64,000 bases of DNA from an uncultured Bacteroidales bacterium (GTDB lineage Bacteria > Bacteroidota > Bacteroidia > Bacteroidales > FEN-979), in NCBI GenBank assembly GCA_903945175.1, contig CAJAUM010000121.1:1-64000 (forward strand), in the 5' to 3' direction. Both the position numbers and the translations under genes were made by a program. Positions 28,082-35,922 of the stretch are shown piece after piece (positions within the stretch are counted from its first letter, which is position 1; every line of letters begins with the position of its first letter). The notes under the pieces are model-generated. The model saw only the letters and a program-made list of their open reading frames with translations, ran no database searches and was not told the origin of the DNA.

Positions 28082-29976
28082 GCTCTCACATTCCTTCCCT
28101 CAATATAATTGATGAAGGCCCGGTTTACGACCTTGTTACCGCCTGGGGTGGGATAATTTCCTGTAAAGTACCAATCCCCCTTGTTGTTGGGAATCGCTTC
28201 ATGCAGGTCGGCTATGGTTTGATAGACGATTTGAACGGTGGCATTGCATGATGCCGGGGTAAGCAGTTCTGAGATCTTTCCGGAAATCTGTTCCGCCGTA
28301 AACGGCCTGTAAATTTCCTTTACATGGTTGAGGATCTTTTCTTTCGGAAATTTTTCCTGGGCTTTCGATTTTATATAAACCTCATTGATGATGTTTTCCT
28401 GGTGGGTATCCTTCAGCAGTTCGATGACCGCCTTGAAGGCAATGAAGTCGGTAATCTTGGCCATGTCGATGCCGTAACAATCAGGATACCTGATTTGCGG
28501 GGCAGAGGAGGCAATGACAATTTTCCGGGGCCCAAGCCTGTCAAGAATACGAAGAATGCTTTGTTTCAGGGTAGTTCCCCTGACAATGGAGTCATCGAGC
28601 ACAACAAGGTTATCAATCCCTCTGCGGATACTGCCATAGGTGATGTCATAAACGTGGGCTGCCAGATCGTCACGCTGAGAATCCTGGGTGATGAAGGTTC
28701 GCAGCTTCATATCTTTAACAGCCACTTTTTCAGTTCTTGGTTTAAGCTGAAAGATGGTATTAAGCTTTTCGTGCGTGAGGGATGTGCCAGCATCAAGAAT
28801 CCTGTCGATTTTTATTTTGTCGCAAAAAAGATTCATCTCCTCAATCAGTCCGTAATAGGCATCAATGGCTGTATTTGGGATATAGGAAAAAACGGTGTTT
28901 TCAACATCGTGGTCGATGGACTTAAGAATGGCAGGGGTCAGAAATTTTCCCAGCATTTTTCGTTCACGGTAAATCTCCTTATCGGTCCCCCGCGAGAAAT
29001 AGATGCGTTCAAATGAACAGGGTTTCTTTTCCAGGGGCTTGCTGAACTCCTTCTCGGCAACCCGACCATCTTTCTTGATAACCAGCGTATGCCCGGGCTG
29101 CAGTTCATGGATGGTATCAAACGAGACATTTAATGCAGTTTGTATGACAGGGCGCTCTGAAGTCACCACTACAATCTCTTCGTCTTTATAATAATAGGCC
29201 GGCCGGATGCCTGACGGATCACGCATTACGAAGGCATCACCGTGGCCGAACATGCCGGCAATCACATAGCCGCCATCCCATGTTTGGGCAGCTCTCCGAA
29301 GGATCTTCTGAACATTCAGATGCTTTGCTATCTGGAAGGTAATCTCACGTTTTGGAAATCCCTTCTTCTTGAATTTTTGGTATAACTCTTCGTTTTCCTC
29401 ATCCAGGAAATGTCCCATCTTTTCAAGGATGGTGATCGTATCGCTGGTTTCGACCGGGTATTGGCCCAAATCAATCAGTTTTTCGAAAAGCTCATCCACA
29501 TTGGTAAGGTTGAAATTGCCCGCGAGAACAAGATTTTTGGTCATCCAGTTGTTTTCCCTCACAAAGGGATGAATGTTGAGAATGCTGTTTTTCCCAAAGG
29601 TGCCGTAGCGGAGATGACCGAGGTACAGCTCCCCAAGCATCTCCACCTTATGCTTCAGCCACTGAACATCATTGAGCCGCTGCGGATGGAGCTCTTCGAT
29701 TTCCTTCACCGAAGTGCTCACCTTACTGAAAATGTCCTGAATAGGGGCATTTGCGACGGAGCGGATGCGGTTGATGAATTTGTTGCCGGGTTCCAGGTCA
29801 AATTTGATGCTTGCGATTCCGGCACCATCCTGCCCCCGGTTATGCTGCTTTTGCATCAGGAGGTGCAGTTTATTCAGGCCATAAAAAGCTGTTCCGTATT
29901 TGGCCAGATAGAATTCGAGCGGTTTTAGAAGGCGGACCAGGGCTATGCCGCACTCATGATGGATGGAGTCGCTCAT
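28075..29976 (-). CDS. purF: Amidophosphoribosyltransferase (PurF family, long form)
   Basis: This encodes 633 aa. It would make phosphoribosylamine from PRPP and glutamine, the first step of purine synthesis. The start MSDSIHHE-Cys9-GIAL puts the glutaminase nucleophile Cys behind an 8-residue propeptide. I prefer ATG 29976 because an in-frame ATG at 30000 overlaps the promoter box at 29998-30005. KQHNRGQDGAG, GHLRYGTFG and RDPSGIRP belong to the glutaminase domain, and VVLDDSIVRGTT (about 461) is the PRPP loop. It is about 130 residues longer than E. coli PurF, with insertions around the glutaminase domain and at the C-terminus. Long paralogues of this kind are common in Bacteroidota; whether this is the main PurF cannot be told here. 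Confidence 0.85.
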   Translation of the reverse strand: MSDSIHHECGIALVRLLKPLEFYLAKYGTAFYGLNKLHLLMQKQHNRGQDGAGIASIKFDLEPGNKFINRIRSVANAPIQDIFSKVSTSVKEIEELHPQRLNDVQWLKHKVEMLGELYLGHLRYGTFGKNSILNIHPFVRENNWMTKNLVLAGNFNLTNVDELFEKLIDLGQYPVETSDTITILEKMGHFLDEENEELYQKFKKKGFPKREITFQIAKHLNVQKILRRAAQTWDGGYVIAGMFGHGDAFVMRDPSGIRPAYYYKDEEIVVVTSERPVIQTALNVSFDTIHELQPGHTLVIKKDGRVAEKEFSKPLEKKPCSFERIYFSRGTDKEIYRERKMLGKFLTPAILKSIDHDVENTVFSYIPNTAIDAYYGLIEEMNLFCDKIKIDRILDAGTSLTHEKLNTIFQLKPRTEKVAVKDMKLRTFITQDSQRDDLAAHVYDITYGSIRRGIDNLVVLDDSIVRGTTLKQSILRILDRLGPRKIVIASSAPQIRYPDCYGIDMAKITDFIAFKAVIELLKDTHQENIINEVYIKSKAQEKFPKEKILNHVKEIYRPFTAEQISGKISELLTPASCNATVQIVYQTIADLHEAIPNNKGDWYFTGNYPTPGGNKVVNRAFINYIEGRNVRAY

Positions 29977-29997
29977 TGGGTCAGTTTTATTAGGGCA

Positions 29998-30005
29998 CAA
30001 AGGTA
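29998..30005 (-). promoter_or_regulatory. Putative -7 promoter box for purF
   Basis: On the minus strand this reads TACCTTTG, a match to TAnnTTTG, 21 nt before the preferred ATG (29976). It rules out the longer start at 30000, which would lie inside the box. Confidence 0.45.
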
Positions 30006-30023
30006 CAAATTATTAGCGATACC

Positions 30024-30054
30024 TTGTTTAGCTGCTCAAAGCAGCGTATTTTTG
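30024..30054 (+). promoter_or_regulatory. Promoter of the selenium operon with a palindrome in its spacer
   Basis: TTG (30024-30026), a 20-nt spacer and TATTTTTG (30047-30054) match the Bacteroidota -33/-7 pattern. The -7 box ends 4 nt before the mnmH ATG (30059). Inside the spacer lies GCTGCT-CAA-AGCAGC (30031-30045), a 6-bp perfect inverted repeat that could be a repressor site. Confidence 0.55.
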
Positions 30055-30058
30055 AAGG

Positions 30059-31123
30059 ATGTCCAATAAATCAATCATCCAGCCGATTGAACCATCAGAT
30101 TTCCTGAAGGAGTCGGCCCTTTCCCCGGTGATCGATGTGCGCTCTCCGGGTGAATTTGCCCAGGGCCATGTTCCAGGAGCAACAAATATTCCTCTATTCA
30201 CTGATGCGGAGCGGGCCATGGTGGGAACCCTTTATGTGCAGATGGGAAGGGAAGAGGCCATTCTGAAGGGGTTGGACTTCGCTTTGCCCAAAACGGAATG
30301 GTACATTGCCTCTTTAGGCAAGGTTTTACATCAGGGCAGGATTTTACTCCACTGCTGGAGAGGAGGAATGCGAAGCGCAGCCATGGCTGAATTATTCAGC
30401 AAGGCCGGATATGAGGTGGCCCTACTAAATGGCGGGTACAAGGCATACCGGCGGTTCATACGGGAGGAGCTTGCCAGACCGGCACGCATCATCGTTGTGG
30501 GCGGTTATACAGGCAGTGGAAAAACGGAACTTTTGAAAGCGATTGCGTCGATGGGGGAGCAGGTGGTTGATCTGGAAGCGTTGGCATGTCACAAAGGATC
30601 ATCGTTCGGGGCATTGGGACAACCTGCTCAACCTGACAATGAGCAATTTGAAAATAATTTGTATGCCAGATGGTCGAAACTTGATCCTGCCCGTATCGTT
30701 TGGGTTGAAGATGAGAGCCGGATGATCGGACGGATCACCATGCCCGACCCTGTTGTGGAACACATCAACAATGGCATGCTGATCAGGGTTGAATTGGACC
30801 TGCCAATCCGCATTGAACGTTTGGTTAAGGAGTATGCCGGGTATGACCGCCAGCTTCTTTCAGATGCTATCTCGCGCATAAGCGAACGTCTGGGAGGTAC
30901 ACGAACCCATGATGCAATGATCGCCCTTGAAAACAAACAGTTTGATGTGGTCGCAGCGATTGTGCTGGCCTATTATGATCAGGCTTACCTGTTTTCGATG
31001 AACCGCCGAAAGAGCAAAAGTGTATACGATATTCAGATTTCGGGAAGGAATATGGACGTTGATGCGGCCAGAATCGTTGACTTTGTGTATAAAACCCTTG
31101 GAAATGGAACCAATCTACCTTGA
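30059..31123 (+). CDS. mnmH: tRNA 2-selenouridine synthase
   Basis: This encodes 354 aa. It replaces sulfur by selenium in the 2-thiouridine of tRNA wobble position 34, using selenophosphate. The N-terminal rhodanese domain starts VIDVRSPGEFAQGH and carries the catalytic Cys in LHCWRGGMRS (about 98). The C-terminal P-loop domain has GGYTGSGKTE (about 146-155) and WVEDESRMIG. The length matches the family. The gene overlaps the desulfurase-SelD fusion by 20 nt, so the enzyme and its selenium-donor supply are made together. The promoter box is only 4 nt before the ATG; the mRNA may lack a leader. Confidence 0.94.
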   Translation: MSNKSIIQPIEPSDFLKESALSPVIDVRSPGEFAQGHVPGATNIPLFTDAERAMVGTLYVQMGREEAILKGLDFALPKTEWYIASLGKVLHQGRILLHCWRGGMRSAAMAELFSKAGYEVALLNGGYKAYRRFIREELARPARIIVVGGYTGSGKTELLKAIASMGEQVVDLEALACHKGSSFGALGQPAQPDNEQFENNLYARWSKLDPARIVWVEDESRMIGRITMPDPVVEHINNGMLIRVELDLPIRIERLVKEYAGYDRQLLSDAISRISERLGGTRTHDAMIALENKQFDVVAAIVLAYYDQAYLFSMNRRKSKSVYDIQISGRNMDVDAARIVDFVYKTLGNGTNLP

Positions 31124-33323
31124 TTATAATGCAACAACCCCGCTTGATCCCCGGGTGATTGAGGCCATACGACCTTACCTTGAGCGCTACTTTGGCAACC
31201 CGTCAAGTATCCATTCCTTTGGCATTCAATCAAAAATTGCAGTTGAAAACGCCAGGAAACAGATGGCCTCTCTGTTGAATGCCCACAGTGATGAAATCAT
31301 TTTTACCAGTGGAGGAACGGAGTCAAACAATTTCGCCCTTAAAGGAATTGCCTTTTCAAAACGTAAAAAAGGAGACCACATCATCACAACCTCCACTGAG
31401 CATCCTGCAGTGACGGAGGTTTGTCATTATCTGGAACGTGAGGGCTTCAACATCACATGGCTTCCGGTTGATGAGACTGGTTTGGTCGATCCGGCTGAGG
31501 TTGCCAAGGCCATTACCCCAAAAACAATCCTGATATCGGTGATGCATGCCAACAATGAAACCGGAACCATCCAGCCGATTGAAGAGATCGGAAAGCTGGC
31601 CCGCGCAAAGGGAATTTTGTTCCATTCGGATGCGGCCCAATCGATCGGAAAAATTCCTGTGGATGTCATGAAGCTGCATGTTGACCTGCTTTCGGTCGCA
31701 GGTCATAAATTATATGCTCCGAAAGGGGTGGGGGCGCTTTATATTCGCCGTGGAGTACAAATCGAAAAGCTGATTCATGGCGCTGATCATGAATCGAACC
31801 TCAGGGCGGGCACTGAAAATGTGATGGAAATCGTTGGACTTGGTGCAGCAGCACACCTGATTACGAATGAAACTCAGCATCCGCCATCCTTTCTCCGACC
31901 TCCAACATCAGAAATCTGCGCGCTCCGCGACATGCTTTACGAAGGAATCCGTGCATCCATTCCGGAAATCCGGCTGAACGGCCATCCCGAATTGCGGTTA
32001 CCAAACACCTTGAGCATTGGTTTTCCCGGAGTTGAAGCGGCCTTGATGCTTGGAGAGATGAAGGGGGTCGCAGCATCTGCCGGAGCGGCCTGCCATGCCG
32101 ATCAGGTTGAAGTTTCCGGGGTTCTTATGGCCATGCATGTCCCGATGGAATTTGCCATGGGTACCATCCGGTTCTCTTTGGGCAGGATGACCACACAGGA
32201 AGAAATAGAGGCGGCTATTCCCATGGTGGTGAAGGCTTACCAGAGTTCAAAAGGGGATTTCACGCGTCATTCGTCACGCGTCACGCGTCATTCTGATATC
32301 CGTCTCACCGAATACACCCATGCCCTGGGTTGTGCCTGTAAGATCAGACCTCAGCTACTCGAAAAGATTCTCAATTCAATCCCCGTAAAAATAAATCCTG
32401 CAATTCTTGTAGGCCATGAAACATCAGATGATGCAGCCGTTTATTTTTTAGATACAGAGCGGGCCATTGTTCAAACGGTCGATTTCATCCCGCCGGTGGT
32501 TGATGACCCCTATATGTATGGGGCGATTGCTGCGGCCAATTCGTTAAGCGATGTGTATGCCATGGGAGGAACCCCCCTTTTTGCCCTCAGCATTGTGGGG
32601 TTCCCCGACCAGAAGTTGCCCATCGAAGTATTGGAACAAATCCTGAAGGGGGCAAATGACAAAGTCGCTGAAGCCGGGATTCAGGTAATCGGAGGACACA
32701 GTGTTGAAGACCCTGAACCAAAATTCGGTCTGGTCGTAACAGGACTGGTCAATCCGGGAAAAATCTTGCGGAATTCAACAGCAAAACCAGGAGATGCCTT
32801 AATACTTACCAAGCCGCTCGGCACGGGGATCATCACCACGGCGATCAAGCGCGGTTTGGCCAGTGATGCCACGGTTACCAGGGTCATGAATGTGATGGCT
32901 GAACTCAACCGGGTTCCGGCGGAGACCATGGCAGGTTTTGCGGTCAATGCCTGTACCGATGTCACAGGTTTTGGACTGCTGGGCCATTTGAAAGAGATGG
33001 TGTTCGGAGCAGGCCTTCATGCAAATTTGCGCACCGGTGATATTCCCATCCTGGAAGAGGCCTGGGACTTTGCAGCAGCCGGAGCCATTCCCGGCGGAAC
33101 AAAAAACAACCTGGCCTATGTTGAAGGGATTGTTCAATGGCATGATGATACGCCGGAGATGATGAAATTCATCCTGGCCGACGCCCAAACATCTGGTGGA
33201 CTGCTTATTTCATTACCGGCTGACCAGGCTAATGAACTTGTAACCCGGCTGCATGATGCAGGAGTCATACACGCCGTCGTTATCGGAACAATGGAAACCG
33301 GGGAACCCGGGATCAGTGCCTGA
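31104..33323 (+). CDS. selD: Fusion of cysteine desulfurase and selenophosphate synthase
   Basis: This encodes 739 aa from ATG 31104 (MEPIYLDYNATTP, the usual desulfurase start). Residues 1-385 form a NifS/IscS-type desulfurase with PLP lysine in AGHK202 and active cysteine in GAAC330HADQ. Residues about 400-739 form SelD with the catalytic pair Cys410 and Lys413 in GCACKIRP, DDAAVY, TDVTGFGLLGHL and PQTSGG-like AQTSGGLL. The desulfurase can release selenium from selenocysteine and hand it to SelD, which makes selenophosphate for MnmH. The linker (about 386-398) is encoded by five heptamer repeats (32260-32294). The stop overlaps the convergent M14 peptidase by 11 nt. No selA or selB is visible, so selenium use here is tied to tRNA. 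Confidence 0.93.
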   Translation: MEPIYLDYNATTPLDPRVIEAIRPYLERYFGNPSSIHSFGIQSKIAVENARKQMASLLNAHSDEIIFTSGGTESNNFALKGIAFSKRKKGDHIITTSTEHPAVTEVCHYLEREGFNITWLPVDETGLVDPAEVAKAITPKTILISVMHANNETGTIQPIEEIGKLARAKGILFHSDAAQSIGKIPVDVMKLHVDLLSVAGHKLYAPKGVGALYIRRGVQIEKLIHGADHESNLRAGTENVMEIVGLGAAAHLITNETQHPPSFLRPPTSEICALRDMLYEGIRASIPEIRLNGHPELRLPNTLSIGFPGVEAALMLGEMKGVAASAGAACHADQVEVSGVLMAMHVPMEFAMGTIRFSLGRMTTQEEIEAAIPMVVKAYQSSKGDFTRHSSRVTRHSDIRLTEYTHALGCACKIRPQLLEKILNSIPVKINPAILVGHETSDDAAVYFLDTERAIVQTVDFIPPVVDDPYMYGAIAAANSLSDVYAMGGTPLFALSIVGFPDQKLPIEVLEQILKGANDKVAEAGIQVIGGHSVEDPEPKFGLVVTGLVNPGKILRNSTAKPGDALILTKPLGTGIITTAIKRGLASDATVTRVMNVMAELNRVPAETMAGFAVNACTDVTGFGLLGHLKEMVFGAGLHANLRTGDIPILEEAWDFAAAGAIPGGTKNNLAYVEGIVQWHDDTPEMMKFILADAQTSGGLLISLPADQANELVTRLHDAGVIHAVVIGTMETGEPGISA
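32260..32294. repeat. Five tandem heptamers inside the fusion-gene linker
   Basis: Units are TCACGCG, TCATTCG, TCACGCG, TCACGCG and TCATTCT. They share the TCAxxxG frame of the intergenic arrays at 16763 and 28033. They encode the linker FTRHSSRVTRHS between the desulfurase and SelD domains. Confidence 0.85.
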
Positions 33324-35094
33324 GTGATTCAACCACCTTCGCATCGTATACTTTTCCCACGGGATAGACCATTTTCCGCTGATCATTGTAGGGCGATTTG
33401 TTATAAAACCAGTTCAGGATAAGTTGGGGATTGGCTGCAAATGTCGAATCTTCCTTTTTTTTCGTCTCAAATTCCTGCTTCAACGACGGATTTTCAGCCA
33501 TCATTTCACGCGCCATTTTTTCGATAACATACGATTCCCCATATTCCTTCTGTTCAAAGGTGGCGTCAAAGAAGCCCCAGTAAACGTAAGATCCGCTTCC
33601 CTTTGGTTCCAGTATATGCGGAATGATGCGTCCGGCGGGTTGCTTTACCTCCACCACAGCTGAACCGGCCGGGAACAAAATAGTTTCTTCAATCTCGTCG
33701 TATGCGATATTTGTCATCGGGTGACGTCCTTCGTAGGGATTTTGTTGCCATTTGGGATTATTAAAGCGGTAGGTGGCAACCTTGATGGTCACATCTTTTG
33801 AAAGTCTCTGCATCCTGATGCCGTGCATGTTCAAACGGTCGATCACCGTGCTCCATTCGGCAGGAATGATATAGGCATAGGGCAGTTTTACAGAAGAAAC
33901 CATTTTGGTTTTCGAGAAATAGGGGAGTTTGAATGTAGTGGGCTTGTTGCTGTATTTAAACCAATTGCCGCCGCTCAGGTCACTTTTAACGGCATCGTAT
34001 TCAACTCCCAGGAATTCGACCATGGAACTGTCTTCTTTGATGGTTTCAAACTCAAGGGGGAAGGGCGTTTGCAGGAAGCTGTCGCTGCTCGCGAATTCAT
34101 CTGCGGCCTTGATCAGTTTGCGCAGGTTATCCGACTCTTTGTTCAGGATCTCAAGGGTTGTCAGCATGCAGGCATAGGTACTTTCAACCCGCGTACGGTA
34201 AGGTTTCAGCATGTGTGTTTCGATTAGCAACCCGGGCCGGTTGCGCAAAGCGGTGTATCCCTGGCTAAGCATGGGCGGTGCAACTTCTGAGATCAGTCCG
34301 CTGCGCGGATCATGCCAGTTACGGAAATCGACATAGGGAAAAACAGGGAATCCCGATTTATTCAGGTTCTTTTCCAACTGACTGATAAATGTGTTCTTTG
34401 ACCATTCCGTAAGCCCCTCATCCATATCTCCATATATCTCCATGAGGTAGGTGAGCACATATTGATAATCGGCCCCATCGGTCGTATGCGAATCGATGAA
34501 GAAGTCGGGCAGCCATTTGTTAAACATGCGCAACCAGGCCTGCATTTCGGGCGCATCGGCCTTGAGGTGATCGCGGTTGAGGTTCAGATTATTTGCAGTT
34601 GTGCGCCAGCCCATTTCGCTGGGGCCGTTCTGGTTAATGCGGTTGTAAGGACCGAATCGTTCATGACCATCGACATTGAAAATGGGTATAAAAAGGATGG
34701 AAACATGGTCGAGTAAGGCTGCATTTTTTTCGGCAATGGCCAGATCACGGAAAAGCATGAGCCCCGCATCTTTCCCCTCGCACTCCCCGGCATGGATGCA
34801 TGCCTGAATCAACAAAAGCGCCCGTCCTGCCGCATGAATATCATCGGGATCGCTGAGCCCGTCCCTGTCCAGAATAAGTAAAGGAATATCCATGCCCCTT
34901 GCGCTCTTGCCAAACGTGGTATAGGTGATCCTGTTCGAACCTGCATCAAGCTGCTTGCAGTAATCAATGGTACCCTTATACGAAGGTGTTTCAAGGGTAC
35001 CGGAACGTTCGTAAAATGTTCGCCAGTCAACTGTTTGTGCGGGCGTTGCCGTGAGGATCATAAACCCTGACAACAAGAGGATGAATTGTTTCAT
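33313..35094 (-). CDS. M14-family zinc carboxypeptidase
   Basis: This encodes 593 aa with a signal peptide (MKQFILLLSGFMILTATPAQ), so it is periplasmic or exported. The zinc-binding H-x-x-E is in IHAGECEG (about 95-102) and the third ligand His in FIDSHTTDG (about 200). The catalytic Glu is in PGLLIETHMLKPY (about 288-300). NVDGHERFG and NLNRDHLKADAPE are also typical of this Bacteroidota M14 group. About 270 residues after the catalytic domain form an uncharacterised extension without a sorting domain. It probably trims peptides or cell-wall fragments. Tail-to-tail overlap with the desulfurase-SelD gene. Confidence 0.88.
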   Translation of the reverse strand: MKQFILLLSGFMILTATPAQTVDWRTFYERSGTLETPSYKGTIDYCKQLDAGSNRITYTTFGKSARGMDIPLLILDRDGLSDPDDIHAAGRALLLIQACIHAGECEGKDAGLMLFRDLAIAEKNAALLDHVSILFIPIFNVDGHERFGPYNRINQNGPSEMGWRTTANNLNLNRDHLKADAPEMQAWLRMFNKWLPDFFIDSHTTDGADYQYVLTYLMEIYGDMDEGLTEWSKNTFISQLEKNLNKSGFPVFPYVDFRNWHDPRSGLISEVAPPMLSQGYTALRNRPGLLIETHMLKPYRTRVESTYACMLTTLEILNKESDNLRKLIKAADEFASSDSFLQTPFPLEFETIKEDSSMVEFLGVEYDAVKSDLSGGNWFKYSNKPTTFKLPYFSKTKMVSSVKLPYAYIIPAEWSTVIDRLNMHGIRMQRLSKDVTIKVATYRFNNPKWQQNPYEGRHPMTNIAYDEIEETILFPAGSAVVEVKQPAGRIIPHILEPKGSGSYVYWGFFDATFEQKEYGESYVIEKMAREMMAENPSLKQEFETKKKEDSTFAANPQLILNWFYNKSPYNDQRKMVYPVGKVYDAKVVESLRH

Positions 35095-35206
35095 ATGTCA
35101 AAATAAATCACTACAGAGATCCAAATATACATTACATCCGCTTCGGTTGCACACCGAAGAATAAAAATCCGGAGCAGGGGCGTTCCTGAGAAACTTTTTA
35201 CCCTTG

Positions 35207-35241
35207 TTTTGTTTCTTGTCTTCAATATTTTCCTAACTTTG
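35207..35241 (+). promoter_or_regulatory. Putative promoter of the first tetR-tolC pair
   Basis: TTTTG (35207-35211), 22-nt spacer and TAACTTTG (35234-35241) resemble the Bacteroidota -33/-7 pattern, 49 nt before ATG 35291. Confidence 0.4.
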
Positions 35242-35290
35242 TGTCGCATCATTTAACATCGTTCTGTACCTAATTTGGTAATGCCTACGA

Positions 35291-35917
35291 ATGGAAAAAG
35301 CATTGGTTGATATTTTGGAAAGAGTCAGGGAACTCTTTTATAAGTACGGAGTCAGAAGTGTTTCAGTGGATGATATCTGCCACGATCTGGGAATGTCAAA
35401 GAAAAAGCTGTATCAGTTTGTTGACAGTAAAACCCGGCTGGTGGAGAAGCTTCTCGAACTGGAGCGTCAGAATTTTGAAATCATTTTTGAGAAGCACAAT
35501 TTCGAAGGAGTGAATGCCATTGAGATCCTGCTTATTGTTAGCCGTGATCTCGGCGAACGGTTCCGCGATATCAGCCCTTCAATGACGTTTGATCTCAAGA
35601 AATATTACCCAGAAATCTACCATAAACATGTGGATGAACGCATTGAATTTATCAACAATAAGATCCAGATCAATCTTCAGAAAGGGATCAGCCAGGGTGT
35701 TTACCGCGATGATCTCAGTATAGAATTGGTCGCCCGGCTATACATGAGACGATTGATTGATCTGCACAATCCTGAGTTTTTCCCGGCAGATAAATTTTCG
35801 TTTCAGACCCTGTTTGATGTTATGTTTGACAATTTCATCCGTGGTATTGCCAATCAGAAAGGGATTGATTACTATGAAAAACAAAAACGGAAAGTAAATT
35901 TTAAAAAATTCAAATAG
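35291..35917 (+). CDS. TetR-family regulator (efflux locus, left)
   Basis: This encodes 208 aa. The N-terminal helix-turn-helix reads FYKYGVRSVSVDDICHDLGM then SKKKLYQFVDSKTRLVEKLL. The C-terminal ligand domain has SPSMTFDLKKYYPEIY, a segment shared with the second TetR at 41934 (SPSMEYDLRKYYPDLF-like). It is probably a repressor of the efflux genes. The tolC-like gene starts 5 nt after its stop, one operon. The two regulators are clearly paralogues. Confidence 0.9.
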   Translation: MEKALVDILERVRELFYKYGVRSVSVDDICHDLGMSKKKLYQFVDSKTRLVEKLLELERQNFEIIFEKHNFEGVNAIEILLIVSRDLGERFRDISPSMTFDLKKYYPEIYHKHVDERIEFINNKIQINLQKGISQGVYRDDLSIELVARLYMRRLIDLHNPEFFPADKFSFQTLFDVMFDNFIRGIANQKGIDYYEKQKRKVNFKKFK

Positions 35918-35922
35918 TTACA

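Noticed and set aside
29977-30000. Upstream ATG for the purF homologue (MCPNKTDP)
   Set aside because: It lies inside the promoter -7 box and would put the catalytic Cys far from the N-terminus; ATG 29976 gives the family start.
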